A stretch of DNA of 64,000 nt. Origin: Planctomycetota bacterium (GTDB lineage: Bacteria; Planctomycetota; Phycisphaerae; Sedimentisphaerales; Anaerohalosphaeraceae). The stretch is from NCBI GenBank assembly GCA_029552545.1, contig JAKPDO010000028.1:62001-126000 (forward strand), in the 5' to 3' direction. Shown one piece after another: positions 34,874-43,906 of this stretch (the first letter of the stretch is position 1; each line of letters begins with the position of its first letter). The translations under genes were made by a program, and so were the position numbers. A model generated the notes under the pieces. It made no database searches. It saw nothing but the letters and a program-made list of their open reading frames with translations, and had not been told where the DNA came from.

Positions 34874-35380
34874 TTACTTGATTTCCTCCACAGGCCGAAC
34901 GGTCAGAGCAGTTCCCTGTACCCGTATGACCTGGACTTTCTGGTCCACTTCAATAAACCCCCTCTCAGAGACGCACTCGAAACGCCGTCCGTCAAAATCG
35001 CATATGCCGACCGGCCGCAGCGGGGTTCGGACTACTCCAATCTTCGAAAGCATCTCCTGAAGGTCTCGACAGTCCGGAACGGCGTCCCCCTTCCCGACAT
35101 CCGGTTTTCCGAGAATCATTTTACGGCCGAGGGATGTCTTGGGGAAAAGCCGATAGGTTATAATCCAAATCAAAGGAATCAAAACGGCCGCTGCGGCTGC
35201 TCCAATCCATCCGGTGAGAGCCCCGTATTCAAAAAAAATGGCAATTCCCGCTCCCAGACAGACCAGAGAGGAGACCGTCAAAAGGCCGAAACTCGGTACA
35301 AAAATCTCAAGCACCAAAAGAATCGCGCAGGCAGCAAAAAGAAAAACAGCCAATACAAGCCAAAGGATATCTGTTATCAT
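34874..35380 (-). CDS. NfeD-family membrane protein, short form
   Basis: 168 residues from the ATG at 35380 that overlaps the upstream stop as ATGA. Three or four membrane helices fill residues 4-80, followed by the OB-fold domain (GVVRTPLRPVGICDFDGRRFECVSERGFIEVDQKVQVIRV in pieces). NfeD OB domains interact with stomatin/flotillin partners, here FloA 56 bases downstream. Confidence 0.85.
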   Translation of the reverse strand: MITDILWLVLAVFLFAACAILLVLEIFVPSFGLLTVSSLVCLGAGIAIFFEYGALTGWIGAAAAAVLIPLIWIITYRLFPKTSLGRKMILGKPDVGKGDAVPDCRDLQEMLSKIGVVRTPLRPVGICDFDGRRFECVSERGFIEVDQKVQVIRVQGTALTVRPVEEIK

Positions 35381-36939
35381 TCTTTTTTCTCCTGCTCCTT
35401 GACGATAACACGATTTCCCGATATCCGGCAGATAACGACGGTTTTGCCGGGCTCGATAAACTCCGCTTCCGACACAACATCGACGATTTTGTCTCCAAAA
35501 CGGGCCTGCCCTGCCGGACGGCATGTACTGACGACTTTGCCGATATCTCCGGGCTGGAGAGTTTTTTCCTGATGTTCCGGCAGACCTGTGGCGATGACGG
35601 ATAAGGAGGCGGAGGGTACTGTCTCTTTCAGAACCAGTCCTTTGACAAAAAAGCCCTTGGGAAAGACATACTTGGCCAACAGGTACGCTATAACAATAAA
35701 AAGCAAAAAGCCCAGGGAAACCCCCGTCAGATTATCCAGAAACTCCTTCCATTGACCATCCCCCTGCGGCCAGGGAAATTCATCCGGAGCATTTTTAATC
35801 AGCATTCCGAACAGCCCTGCCAGAATGCAGAAAATACCGGCCGCACCGGTCAGGCCGAAGCCGGGGATGATGAAAATTTCAATCAGCAGAAGCACAATGC
35901 CCAGCAGCAGGAACGCAATTTCAATCCAGTTGGCCATTCCGATGAGGTATTTGCTGCCGACCAGGATAATCAGACAGATGAGGGCAACCAGACTGGGCAG
36001 ACCGATACCGGGGGTATTGAGTTCAACATAAATCCCTAAAAGTATGCCCAGAATAAGAATGCTGACGACAAGAGGAGAGTTCAAAAAACGAACCATTTCT
36101 TCGGACCAGGTTGTTTCTAACGTCGGAATGGGCCGTTCAAAAACCACACCGTCTCGTTTTTCCAGAAAAGCAATCGCCCCCTCCAAATCAGGAACAACAG
36201 CCCGGGCGATACCGTATTCGAGTGCTTTGGAGGCCGTCAGGGTCAGCAGCTCTCCCTCTTTGACAATCAGTTTCCGATTGTCCAGATCATAGGTGTTGGG
36301 GTCTGCCGGAAGATATTCTTTTTCGAAGTACTCATTTTGTCCGGTTTTTTTGTTTCGGACCTGCCAGACCTCCAGGTTCTGGCTGACCATGGCCTTCAGA
36401 AGGGCCTCTGGGTATCCGTTGGCCTGAGCAGCCCGGCTGAAGGCGGCCCGAACAAAACTTTCAATTTTTTCCCGCTCAGCCCCTTCAATCTGTCCCCCCA
36501 TCGAGACCGGTGCACTGCATCCGATCGTCGTGTTTTCCCGCATAATGATGTCTTTGCAGGACGTGCTGATCATGGCCCCGGCGCTGATGGCCTCCGTGCT
36601 CACATAAGCGACGGTGTGAATCCTTTTGCCGATGTCGAGAATCAGATATTTGCTGATGTCGTCGGCGCTTTCCACCAGACCGCCGTAGGTGCTGATGTCC
36701 AAAATCAGATAGTCCGCCCCCTGCTCAACGGCCTGATTGCCTCGTCGGACAATGGATTGATAGAGCCCGTTGTCTATCATTTCATGACAGGAAATAACCA
36801 CAGCGCGTTTGACGGGAGGATTGATGTTTTCCGCAGCGGCTGCCAGAAAAACCGCTGCCATTGTCCACAGAAGCATCCCCCTTCCGAACAGCGCGAACCT
36901 CTTCTCTTGTACGCTCTGCTGTGTTGAGAAATCTTTCAT
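35377..36939 (-). CDS. NfeD1b-type membrane serine protease (ClpP-class)
   Basis: 520 residues from ATG 36939, which has AAGGAG eight bases ahead; an ATG at 36963 lacks a site. A signal sequence (about 13-30) precedes a ClpP-class protease domain with the STYGGLVESAD oxyanion region and the nucleophile serine in STEAISAGAMISTSC; a Lys follows in the region ERE-KIESFVRAAF. Four or five membrane helices lie between 290 and 440, then an OB-fold domain (GKVVSTCRPAGQARFGDKIVDVVSE). It cleaves membrane substrates and is the first gene of the nfeD-nfeD-floA-orf197 operon. Confidence 0.88.
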   Translation of the reverse strand: MKDFSTQQSVQEKRFALFGRGMLLWTMAAVFLAAAAENINPPVKRAVVISCHEMIDNGLYQSIVRRGNQAVEQGADYLILDISTYGGLVESADDISKYLILDIGKRIHTVAYVSTEAISAGAMISTSCKDIIMRENTTIGCSAPVSMGGQIEGAEREKIESFVRAAFSRAAQANGYPEALLKAMVSQNLEVWQVRNKKTGQNEYFEKEYLPADPNTYDLDNRKLIVKEGELLTLTASKALEYGIARAVVPDLEGAIAFLEKRDGVVFERPIPTLETTWSEEMVRFLNSPLVVSILILGILLGIYVELNTPGIGLPSLVALICLIILVGSKYLIGMANWIEIAFLLLGIVLLLIEIFIIPGFGLTGAAGIFCILAGLFGMLIKNAPDEFPWPQGDGQWKEFLDNLTGVSLGFLLFIVIAYLLAKYVFPKGFFVKGLVLKETVPSASLSVIATGLPEHQEKTLQPGDIGKVVSTCRPAGQARFGDKIVDVVSEAEFIEPGKTVVICRISGNRVIVKEQEKKE

Positions 36940-37032
36940 TGTTCGGCTCCTTGGCCTCTGCATTTGTGTATTGTATCCGGCCCGGGAAAAAGAACAATGA
37001 AAAATTTTCCTCCGGGAAAATCGCTGATTTTC

Positions 37033-37272
37033 TTATTTTTCGCCGACGAGGACTTCTGCAATATTAAAGGCATGGTCCTTGATGCGGCGATAGGAAGAAA
37101 GCATATCTGTATAAATCAGGCTTTTAAGAGGACTGACTTTGCCGGCTTCCACGCGTGCCAGATGATGAGCCCGGCATTCCTTCATATACTTTGTAATGGC
37201 TGTGCCTTTGCTCTGGGCTTCGCTGAAAAATTCCGGCGTAGGATTATCTTCTTCCAGAACCGTCTGAACCAT
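37033..37272 (-). CDS. C-terminal PhoU-like part of the Na/Pi cotransporter, out of frame
   Basis: 79 codons from an internal ATG, read in a different frame from the gene at 37244-38893. The sequence (YMKECRAHHLARVEAGK, SLIYTDMLSSYRRIKDHAFNIAEVL) is the last part of a PhoU-like domain and continues the upstream protein if one base is removed near 37328-37330. Probably not a separate gene. Confidence 0.6.
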   Translation of the reverse strand: MVQTVLEEDNPTPEFFSEAQSKGTAITKYMKECRAHHLARVEAGKVSPLKSLIYTDMLSSYRRIKDHAFNIAEVLVGEK

Positions 37273-38893
37273 TCGAAGATAATCGGCCGCCTTCTTGTGA
37301 AGGGTGCGAAGTTTCTCTAAGCCCTCCGGGACGCAGCTTCAGAATAGCGGCAATATAATCGCTGACCGACTCAAATTCATCCGCCATACGAATCTGTCGG
37401 CGGCTTTCATCAATCACGTCGTGGGAAATATTCCCGGACAAAATATCACCCAGGAACTGTACAATCTCCATCTGGATGATGTCCAGGTCGTTTTCTTTTT
37501 GGAAAATCTCATCCGCTTTCTTTTCTTCAGGCGGCTGATTGGACAGCATCGGTTCCAGTTCATTCATCATCTGAATGACGGTCTGCCCCATTCGAATAAC
37601 TTCTTTCAGAGACTGCTGGATGCCGATTGCCGGGGTATCGAGCATCCGGATATTCAGGTATGTCAGCCGCGGGATTTCCGGCGCCGGCTCTTCCCGAACC
37701 AGCCACATCAGAAAGCGTGCAAGCAGCCCCGCTAAGGGCAAAAAAATCAGCGTGTTGATAATGTTAAATAGAGAGTGTGTCAAAGCAATGGCCGGCTGAG
37801 AAAAGGGGTATTTGACAAAACGGTCTTTGTTATAGACTGGTTTTTCGGGCAAATTGCGTTTTTCGAAGGCCTCTTTGAAATCAGCCGCCATCATAAAAGG
37901 TTTATCCGGAAGGAGTTCTTTCTGCCCAGGGTTGTCCAGTGATGGAGAAGAAATTTTAAAAAGAGCGTTTTCCGGCAGACGTGCTTTTTGGGCGTACTCA
38001 TAAACAACGGCATCATCCTTTTCCGTCACAACGACGGCCTGGACGGTCCCGATATTCCGAATGGTGATGATTCGTTCGATGAAACCTGCATACCATGGGA
38101 AAATCAATGTTATCCAGCAGACACCGAGCAGATTAAAGAAGGAATGCGCCAGAGCCGCCCGCCGGGCGTTGCTGTTGGCTCCAATGGAAGCCAGCAGGGC
38201 TGTAACAGTTGTTCCGATGTTTTCTCCGAGAATTAAGGCGGCTGCCGTCGGAAAACCAATAATGCCGATGTCCGCCAGTCCGAGCGTAATGCCCACGGTT
38301 GCCGAAGAGGACTGAATAACGGCTGTTAAAAGAGTGCCCACCAAAACGCATTTCCAAATGCCGAAGTAGCTGTCCGGCTGGAAACGGTGAAACCAGCTGA
38401 TGAATCCCGGCATATCTTTCAGAGGGGAAAAGCCGTTTTTCATCAGTTCAAGGCCGAAGAAGACCATCCCCAGCCCCATCAGAAACATTGCGGTGAATCG
38501 GACGCGGTCTCGTTTAGAAAACAAATAAAAGAAGGATGCCGCCCCGAGCATGGGCAGTCCGTATTTGCCGATATTGATTACCAGAATCCAGCCCGTGATG
38601 GTCGTCCCGATGTTGGCCCCCATAATGACGCCGATGGCCTGCAGGAGTGTCATTATGCCCGCATTGACGAGCCCGACCACCATAACGGTTGTCACAGAGC
38701 TGGACTGAATAATCATGGTCACCAGCAGCCCGACACCGCAGGCCAGAATGCGGTTGTTTGTGACGGCTCCAATCATTTTCCGAAGCCGCTCCCCTGCCAC
38801 GGCCTGCATCCCCTCGGACATATTCTTCATCCCAAGGAGAAAAATGCCTAGTCCGCCGCAGACTTGATAGATAATCTCGAGGGTCTGATTCAT
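37244..38893 (-). CDS. Na+/phosphate cotransporter with PhoU-like tail, frameshifted
   Basis: 549 codons as written. The membrane part has two inverted NptA repeats: GLGIFLLGMKNMSEGMQAVAG, QSSSVTTVMVVGLVNAGIM, GANIGTTITGWIL, and later QSSSATVGITLGLAD with GENIGTTVTALLAS. After about residue 430 a PhoU-like helical domain begins (EFESVSDYIAAILKLR) and then the frame turns to unrelated residues before a stop. Removing one G from the GGG at 37328-37330 restores KLRPEGLEKLRTLHKKAADYL and joins the domain to its end at 37033. Either a sequencing error or a recent mutation. It imports, or exports, phosphate with sodium. Confidence 0.88.
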   Translation of the reverse strand: MNQTLEIIYQVCGGLGIFLLGMKNMSEGMQAVAGERLRKMIGAVTNNRILACGVGLLVTMIIQSSSVTTVMVVGLVNAGIMTLLQAIGVIMGANIGTTITGWILVINIGKYGLPMLGAASFFYLFSKRDRVRFTAMFLMGLGMVFFGLELMKNGFSPLKDMPGFISWFHRFQPDSYFGIWKCVLVGTLLTAVIQSSSATVGITLGLADIGIIGFPTAAALILGENIGTTVTALLASIGANSNARRAALAHSFFNLLGVCWITLIFPWYAGFIERIITIRNIGTVQAVVVTEKDDAVVYEYAQKARLPENALFKISSPSLDNPGQKELLPDKPFMMAADFKEAFEKRNLPEKPVYNKDRFVKYPFSQPAIALTHSLFNIINTLIFLPLAGLLARFLMWLVREEPAPEIPRLTYLNIRMLDTPAIGIQQSLKEVIRMGQTVIQMMNELEPMLSNQPPEEKKADEIFQKENDLDIIQMEIVQFLGDILSGNISHDVIDESRRQIRMADEFESVSDYIAAILKLRPGGLRETSHPSQEGGRLSSNGSDGSGRR

Positions 38894-39037
38894 CCGGTAC
38901 GATTCCTTTGTTTATTCTGTTAGACAATGGCTAAAAGCGGACAATTTTCAGCCGGTTTCGGTATGGATATATCCGCCCTTTTGCCCTCTGTCAAGGACGA
39001 AAAGTTCTCTATTGAAAGAAATCGCCGTTTTTTTCAG

Positions 39038-40159
39038 TCAGCGTTTGGCCAGCCGTCTTAAGATTTCAATCCCGCGGTCAATGGTCTGTTCCGTGGCGGC
39101 ATAACTGATGCGAAAATGGGTATCTTTTTCACTGAAGACATTACCCGGAATAATCAGGACATTGTTTTCGATTGCCGTTTTCACAAATTCAGTCGCACTG
39201 GCCGCCCAATCCGGCTTTTGTACAAACAGATAAAAGGCCCCGCCGGGCTTTTCGAGGTGATAATATCCTTTCAGGCCCTCGACCAGGCGGTCGCGTTTCT
39301 GCCTGTACTGTTCAACGTAGGGGCGAATATCGAATTCGAGAGCGGCGATGGAGGCAATTTGAAACGGTGTCGGTGCACAGACAAAGGTGTACTGCTGAAT
39401 CATATTCATTGCTTCCATCAAGGGAGCCAGTGCTTTTGTGCAGGCGGCATAGCCCATCCTCCAGCCGGTCATAGCTGCACTTTTGCTGAATCCCTTCAGA
39501 AGAAGCGTTTTCTCATAAAATCGCCCGACACAGGGATTGGGATGGTCGTAACTGAAGACATCATAAATCTCATCGCTGAGAAGAATCAGGTTGTGTCTGC
39601 AGGCAATCTGGGCCACCGCACGGACTTCTTCTTCGGTATAAACCGTGCCGGTGGGATTGGCCGGAGAGTTTAAGATAATCATTTTGGTCCTGGCCGTGAC
39701 GGCCTGAGCGATTTTTTCAACAGGCAGTCTGAAATCGGGATAACTGTCCACAAAAACACATTTTCCGCCGAGGAGATTCACTACGTGTTTGTAAATCACA
39801 AAATATGGATCAATCAAAATCACTTCGTCGCCCGGGTCCACCAGAGCCATAAAGGCCAGGAGCAGTCCCCCGCTTACGCCGCTGGTGATCATGCACAGCG
39901 GTTCCTCCCAGCCGGTCTCCTGGCGGACTTTGCTGCGAACTTTCTCAAGCAGTCGTGCATCGCCGCTCGTCGGAGAATATCGATTTAGTCCATCCAGAAT
40001 GGCCTTGACGGCGGCCTGTTTAATGGGTTCCGGGACATCGAAATCCGGCTGCCCGATAGAGAAATTCACAGGGTTTTGAAGTTTGTCGGCCAGTGCAAAG
40101 ACCTTGCGGATTCCGCTTGCATCAATTTTTCGGGTTCGCTGTGCCAAATAATCTGCCAT
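39038..40159 (-). CDS. class I/II pyridoxal-phosphate aminotransferase
   Basis: 373 residues of fold type I. Features are NFSIGQPDFDVPEPI near the N-terminus, NRYSPTSGDARLLE, the substrate-site NSPANPTGTVYTEEE, SDEIYDVFSYD, the PLP lysine in LLKGFSKSAAMTGWRMGYA, and the C-terminal Arg in FRISYAA. It belongs to the aspartate/aromatic/alanine aminotransferase subgroup; the amino donor cannot be fixed. Monocistronic, 74 bases ahead of a small basic protein gene on the same strand. Confidence 0.88.
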   Translation of the reverse strand: MADYLAQRTRKIDASGIRKVFALADKLQNPVNFSIGQPDFDVPEPIKQAAVKAILDGLNRYSPTSGDARLLEKVRSKVRQETGWEEPLCMITSGVSGGLLLAFMALVDPGDEVILIDPYFVIYKHVVNLLGGKCVFVDSYPDFRLPVEKIAQAVTARTKMIILNSPANPTGTVYTEEEVRAVAQIACRHNLILLSDEIYDVFSYDHPNPCVGRFYEKTLLLKGFSKSAAMTGWRMGYAACTKALAPLMEAMNMIQQYTFVCAPTPFQIASIAALEFDIRPYVEQYRQKRDRLVEGLKGYYHLEKPGGAFYLFVQKPDWAASATEFVKTAIENNVLIIPGNVFSEKDTHFRISYAATEQTIDRGIEILRRLAKR

Positions 40160-40182
40160 GGTTCAACTCCTGTCAGCGCATA

Positions 40183-40218
40183 AAAAAAGCCGTTCCGAAA
40201 GTATAAGCGGGAACGGCA
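40183..40218 (-). terminator. intrinsic terminator after the small basic protein gene
   Basis: GCCGTTCC (40190-40197) pairs with GGAACGGC (40211-40218), loop 13 bases, followed on the minus strand by seven T residues (40189-40183). Confidence 0.85.
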
Positions 40219-40234
40219 AAAAATTGAACGCTTT

Positions 40235-40501
40235 TTATTTTTTGCTCGCGGCACCTGTTGCAGCTGATGGAGCGGCCGCCGGAGCAGCTGCGCCTTCCTG
40301 GGCACCTTCGGCGGCTTCTTTCTTGGCAGCCGCTTTCTTTCCGGTGCTGCTTTTCCGATGAGCCACCTTCGGCAGTCCCATCACTTTGCCTTCTTCCCAG
40401 CGTTCTTCCTTTTTAAGGATTTCAATTCTTTCTCCTCTCGAGAGGACATTGCGGTGTCTCCTGAGGGCATCTTTCAGTTTTAAAGAACGATCAATCGACA
40501 T
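40235..40501 (-). CDS. small basic protein of the Planctomycetes/Verrucomicrobia/Chlamydiae type
   Basis: 88 residues. The N-terminal half MSIDRSLKLKDALRRHRNVL, ERIEILKKEERWEEGK and VMGLPKVAHRK is the known signature of a small basic protein family restricted to the PVC group and thought to be ribosome- or RNA-related. The C-terminal 38 residues are Lys/Ala/Pro-rich and low in complexity, typical of a nucleic-acid-binding tail. It is one of the taxonomic markers used here. It precedes a strong terminator. Confidence 0.8.
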   Translation of the reverse strand: MSIDRSLKLKDALRRHRNVLSRGERIEILKKEERWEEGKVMGLPKVAHRKSSTGKKAAAKKEAAEGAQEGAAAPAAAPSAATGAASKK

Positions 40502-40529
40502 TTCTCTGACTCCTCGAATTACTCAAGTA

Positions 40530-41339
40530 CTAATTCGCTTTTACTTTCATCCCATACGCATCCTGAAAAGGCGTGCGTCCAAAACTTTCAAAACCATCCG
40601 GGGCCTTGTATTGTGCCCCGATGGATTTAATTTTGTTCAGCATTTGCTGTCCGTCTGTTCCCGACTTTAAAGGGGACTCAAAACGGTCCTTTGTAACCAG
40701 CAAGTAATAGCTGCCGCGGCGCATAATCTCTGTTTTAATCCCGTTGGCCTCAAAATAGGCCTGAACCGGTACAAGATGTTCCCGATTTGCATAGGTAGCA
40801 ATGACAATAATATGGTCCTTCTCCGGCCCTGCCGGTTTGGGAGGTTCCGGTGCCGGTTGAGTTGGTTTTGGTGCCGGCGTGGGAGCAGGGCTGGGGGCTG
40901 CCGCTGGTTTTGCCGCCTGGGGAGGCTGAGAAGCAGAGCTCGGCGGCTGCGTCACTTTTGGGGCAACCGGTGCGACAGGGGCCGGTGCGGTCTCTTTGGG
41001 GGCGGAGGTTTCCGCCGGAACAGTCGAAATAATTTTGGGGGTCGATGAGGGTTTTGGCTCCAGCCGTTCTTTGCTTCGATTGACCCAGAAAAGGAAGGCA
41101 ATCACCAAGACAAAAACCGCTGCCACGACAAACGTACCTTGATTCAGGCGGAACGGCTTTTCCCGTTCTGCATGCGGCGGACGAATCGTAACCGTCACCG
41201 GGCTTCTGTCCGGTTTTGGAATCTGCGGCTCCGGAACCTCCGTTTCGGCACGTTGGTTCTGCATCATCCGTTTCATTCGGGCCTGGCCCTGACGGATGGC
41301 CTCGCTGAGTGCCTTATGGTCATATTGTTTAGCCGCCAT
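40530..41339 (-). CDS. membrane-anchored SPOR-like domain protein
   Basis: 269 residues. A cytoplasmic basic N-terminus (1-70) is followed by one membrane helix (about 70-88, GTFVVAAVFVLVIAFLFWV), a long Pro/Ala/Lys linker (110-175) and a C-terminal alpha/beta domain: HIIVIATYANREHLVPVQAYFEANGIKTE and GSYYLLVTKDRFES. This layout, and the domain's sequence, are those of SPOR proteins that bind denuded peptidoglycan glycan at division sites. The match is by pattern only. Just downstream is the small basic protein gene, 28 bases apart. Confidence 0.55.
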   Translation of the reverse strand: MAAKQYDHKALSEAIRQGQARMKRMMQNQRAETEVPEPQIPKPDRSPVTVTIRPPHAEREKPFRLNQGTFVVAAVFVLVIAFLFWVNRSKERLEPKPSSTPKIISTVPAETSAPKETAPAPVAPVAPKVTQPPSSASQPPQAAKPAAAPSPAPTPAPKPTQPAPEPPKPAGPEKDHIIVIATYANREHLVPVQAYFEANGIKTEIMRRGSYYLLVTKDRFESPLKSGTDGQQMLNKIKSIGAQYKAPDGFESFGRTPFQDAYGMKVKAN

Positions 41340-41475
41340 TTCTTTATTCCTATTGTTTTTATGAACAGACCTTTTTCCCCTTTCTGTCCATCAGAAAATA
41401 GTGAGTTTACCTGAAAAATGCAATTTGAAAAAGAAAAATCCGGACTTTTTTTTGTCAGGAACAGCGTTTTCGTGC

Positions 41476-41504
41476 TTGACAAAATGCCGCAGGAGGGCTA
41501 TACA
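41476..41504 (+). promoter_or_regulatory. strong predicted promoter for rpmF-plsX-fab
   Basis: A perfect TTGACA (41476-41481) and TATACA (41499-41504) are 17 bases apart, with a start near 41511. The whole 340-base gap 41340-41680 has no gene; it holds this promoter and a leader of about 170 bases. Confidence 0.65.
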
Positions 41505-41596
41505 AATCCATCCTTTTCAAAAATTTTCTTTACGAACCTCAGTTGTTTTGGTAGTTAAAAGGGTTCTTTTGTGCAGATTTAGATTGTTTTCCTGTA

Positions 41597-41620
41597 AACC
41601 GCAGAATCGAGATTGCGGTT
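41597..41620 (+). promoter_or_regulatory. hairpin in the rpmF leader
   Basis: AACCGCA (41597-41603) pairs perfectly with TGCGGTT (41614-41620) around a 10-base loop, 60 bases ahead of the rpmF ATG. No T-run follows, so it is not a terminator; it may be a ribosomal-protein-binding or stabilising element. Confidence 0.4.
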
Positions 41621-41680
41621 AAAGGGGATATTTTTTGTATACTATTTATTGTTTGTGTCCAATTTTGGAGAAAGCGAATT

Positions 41681-41869
41681 ATGCTTCCGGCAAAAAAAAC
41701 CAGCAAAACGCGAACCCGTACTCGTCGGAGTCACCACGCCTTAAAGCCGACAAACTATTCCTATTGTCCCCACTGCGGACAAGCCAAATTGCCTCATGCG
41801 GCGTGCGGAAAATGCGGATATGTTAATCCTAAGATCACTTTAAAGATGGGTCAGGAGTCGGAAGAGTAA
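41681..41869 (+). CDS. rpmF: 50S ribosomal protein L32
   Basis: 62 residues. MLPAKKTSKTRTRTRRSHHAL is the standard basic N-terminus of bL32, and two CxxC pairs (CPHCG and CGKCGY) form a zinc ribbon. A GGAG site precedes the ATG. As in many bacteria it opens the plsX-fab cluster, 4 bases before plsX, but the usual upstream partner yceD (DUF177) is absent here. Confidence 0.95.
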   Translation: MLPAKKTSKTRTRTRRSHHALKPTNYSYCPHCGQAKLPHAACGKCGYVNPKITLKMGQESEE

Positions 41870-41873
41870 CACC

Positions 41874-42884
41874 ATGCGGATAGCCATAGACGCGATGGGA
41901 GGCGATTATGCACCGGCTGAAATCATCGCCGGAGCATTAGAGGCCAAGGAGGTCCTCGGAAAGGAACATGAAATCGTGCTGATCGGGGATGAACCCGTTA
42001 TTCGGGAACATCTGGTTCGATTGAACGCCGATCCGGACACATTTCGTATTTTTCATGCCCCGGAAGTCATCGGAATGGATGAGCCGCCCGTTGAAGCCCT
42101 GCGCCGGAAGAAGAAAAGTTCGATTGCCGTAATGGCCAGGGCTGCTTCTCACCGCCAGGTTGATGCGGCTCTCTCGGCGGGCAATACCGGGGCTTGTGTG
42201 GCGGCCTGCCAGCTCCGAATGCGGAATCTGGAAAACGTAATCCGCCCTGGAATAGCGACGGTTTTTCCGACTTTAGGCGGGCCGGTGATTGTCTGCGACG
42301 TCGGGGCTAACATCGTTTGTAAACCCATTCATCTGTATCAATACGCCGTAATGTCCTGTGTCTATGCGGAGGAAATGCTCGGCATTACGAACCCCCGCGT
42401 GGGAATTATGAATATCGGCGAGGAAGAGGCCAAGGGCAATGATTTGGTCAAAAAAACCCGGGCTTTGCTGAAGGCCGATCCCTCCATCAATTTTGCGGGC
42501 AATCTGGAAGGCAGAGACATTTTTGACGGTCATTTCAATGTGGTGATTTGCGAGGGGTTTGTCGGCAATGTGGTTCTGAAAACCGCCGAAGGCCTGGTCA
42601 ACATGATTTTTCGGGCCATCAAGGACGAATTGAAAAGTCACTGGTGGCTGGCTCTTCAGTTCAAGAAAGTGATGACCAACATTTACAAAAAGTATGATTA
42701 TAATGAGTATGGGGGGGCCCTGCTGCTGGGGGTGAATGGTACGGCGGTAATCTGCCATGGTTCCAGCAAGGCCCGAACAATTAAAAATGCAATATTGGCC
42801 AGCCGGAAGTTTTCGACCCAGCGAATTAACGAAAAGATTGTTCAACGCCTGTCTCAATCGACGGTTATGTCTAATGGTCAATAA
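41874..42884 (+). CDS. plsX: phosphate acyltransferase
   Basis: 336 residues. IAIDAMGGDYAPAEIIAGA at the N-terminus, AALSAGNTGACVAACQLRM, VCDVGANIVCKPIHL, NIGEEEAKGNDLVKKTR and DGHFNVVICEGFVGNVVLKTAEGL are the PlsX signatures. It converts acyl-ACP to acyl phosphate, the entry to phospholipid synthesis with PlsY. The 3' end overlaps fabH by 11 bases. Confidence 0.95.
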   Translation: MRIAIDAMGGDYAPAEIIAGALEAKEVLGKEHEIVLIGDEPVIREHLVRLNADPDTFRIFHAPEVIGMDEPPVEALRRKKKSSIAVMARAASHRQVDAALSAGNTGACVAACQLRMRNLENVIRPGIATVFPTLGGPVIVCDVGANIVCKPIHLYQYAVMSCVYAEEMLGITNPRVGIMNIGEEEAKGNDLVKKTRALLKADPSINFAGNLEGRDIFDGHFNVVICEGFVGNVVLKTAEGLVNMIFRAIKDELKSHWWLALQFKKVMTNIYKKYDYNEYGGALLLGVNGTAVICHGSSKARTIKNAILASRKFSTQRINEKIVQRLSQSTVMSNGQ

Positions 42885-43890
42885 CCCAACAATTCAATCT
42901 TCCCTGCGTCTTCGGGCTGTCGTGGCCGGCACAGGTTCCAGTGTTCCCGCCAAGGTGATGACCAATGAAGACTTTATGAAGATAGTTGATACGTCGGATG
43001 AATGGATTGTCACCCGAACCGGCATCCGGGAACGCCACATCGCCGGCCCTCAAGATACCACAGCAACTCTGGCGGCGCAGGCCGCTCGAAATGCTCTTGA
43101 ACGGGCGGGAATGAAACCGGAAGAAATTGAGCTGATTATTGTGGCCACGGTTACCCCGGAGATGGTTTTTCCCTCGACGGCCTGTTTTGTTCAGGCCATG
43201 CTCGGCGCTTCCAATGCGTGGGCCTTCGACCTGAACGCTGCCTGCAGCGGTTTTGTGTATTCTCTGTCGATTGCTCAACAGTTCCTCAGTTCAGGCCGGT
43301 ATCGAACGGCTTTGGTCATCGGGGCCGAAACCCTCAGCCGGATTACCAATTACAAAGACCGAAGCAGCTGCATTCTCTTTGGAGACGGCGCCGGAGCCGT
43401 GGTTTTGAAAGCTGTTTCCAGCGGGCCGGAGGGAATTATGTACAGTACTTCCTTTTCGGATGGAAGCAGCTGGGAAGCCCTTAAATGCCAGGCCTATGGT
43501 TCGCGTCATCCCGTCAGCATCCCGCTGGAAAATCCGGATATGGTTTATATGGATATTAATGGGCGGGAGGTTTATCATACTGCGGTCCGGCGGATTGTCG
43601 AACTGGTTAACGAATGCCTCGAAAAGTGCGATCTGCAGGTCGAAGACATTGCAATGTTTATCCCGCATCAGATGAATGCGAGGATTATTGAATCAGTCGG
43701 CAAGCGTCTTCGTTTTGCAGACGAGAAAATCTTCATTAATATTGATAAGTACGGAAACACGTCGGCGGCCTCCATTCCAATTGCTCTGGATGAATGCTGC
43801 AGAACCGGAAAGGTGAAAAGCGGGGATATTGTCCTGCTGGTGGCCTTTGGAGGCGGCCTGACCTGGGGCGCCAACGTTATCCAGATGTAA
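42874..43890 (+). CDS. fabH: beta-ketoacyl-ACP synthase III
   Basis: 338 residues from the ATG at 42874 inside plsX; a longer upstream frame has no site. The catalytic triad is visible: Cys in LNAACSGFVYSL, His in MFIPHQMNARII and Asn in DKYGNTSAASIP. It also has RTGIRERHIA and a glycine-rich GGGLTWGA end. It condenses acetyl-CoA (or branched acyl-CoA) with malonyl-ACP to start fatty acid synthesis. Confidence 0.96.
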   Translation: MVNNPTIQSSLRLRAVVAGTGSSVPAKVMTNEDFMKIVDTSDEWIVTRTGIRERHIAGPQDTTATLAAQAARNALERAGMKPEEIELIIVATVTPEMVFPSTACFVQAMLGASNAWAFDLNAACSGFVYSLSIAQQFLSSGRYRTALVIGAETLSRITNYKDRSSCILFGDGAGAVVLKAVSSGPEGIMYSTSFSDGSSWEALKCQAYGSRHPVSIPLENPDMVYMDINGREVYHTAVRRIVELVNECLEKCDLQVEDIAMFIPHQMNARIIESVGKRLRFADEKIFINIDKYGNTSAASIPIALDECCRTGKVKSGDIVLLVAFGGGLTWGANVIQM

Positions 43891-43906
43891 CCCTTCGCTT
43901 TCAGGG

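Noticed and set aside
40850-41048. Trp/Arg/Gly-rich plus-strand frames opposite the SPOR-like gene
   Set aside because: Antisense of a Pro/Ala/Lys linker; composition explains the frames.
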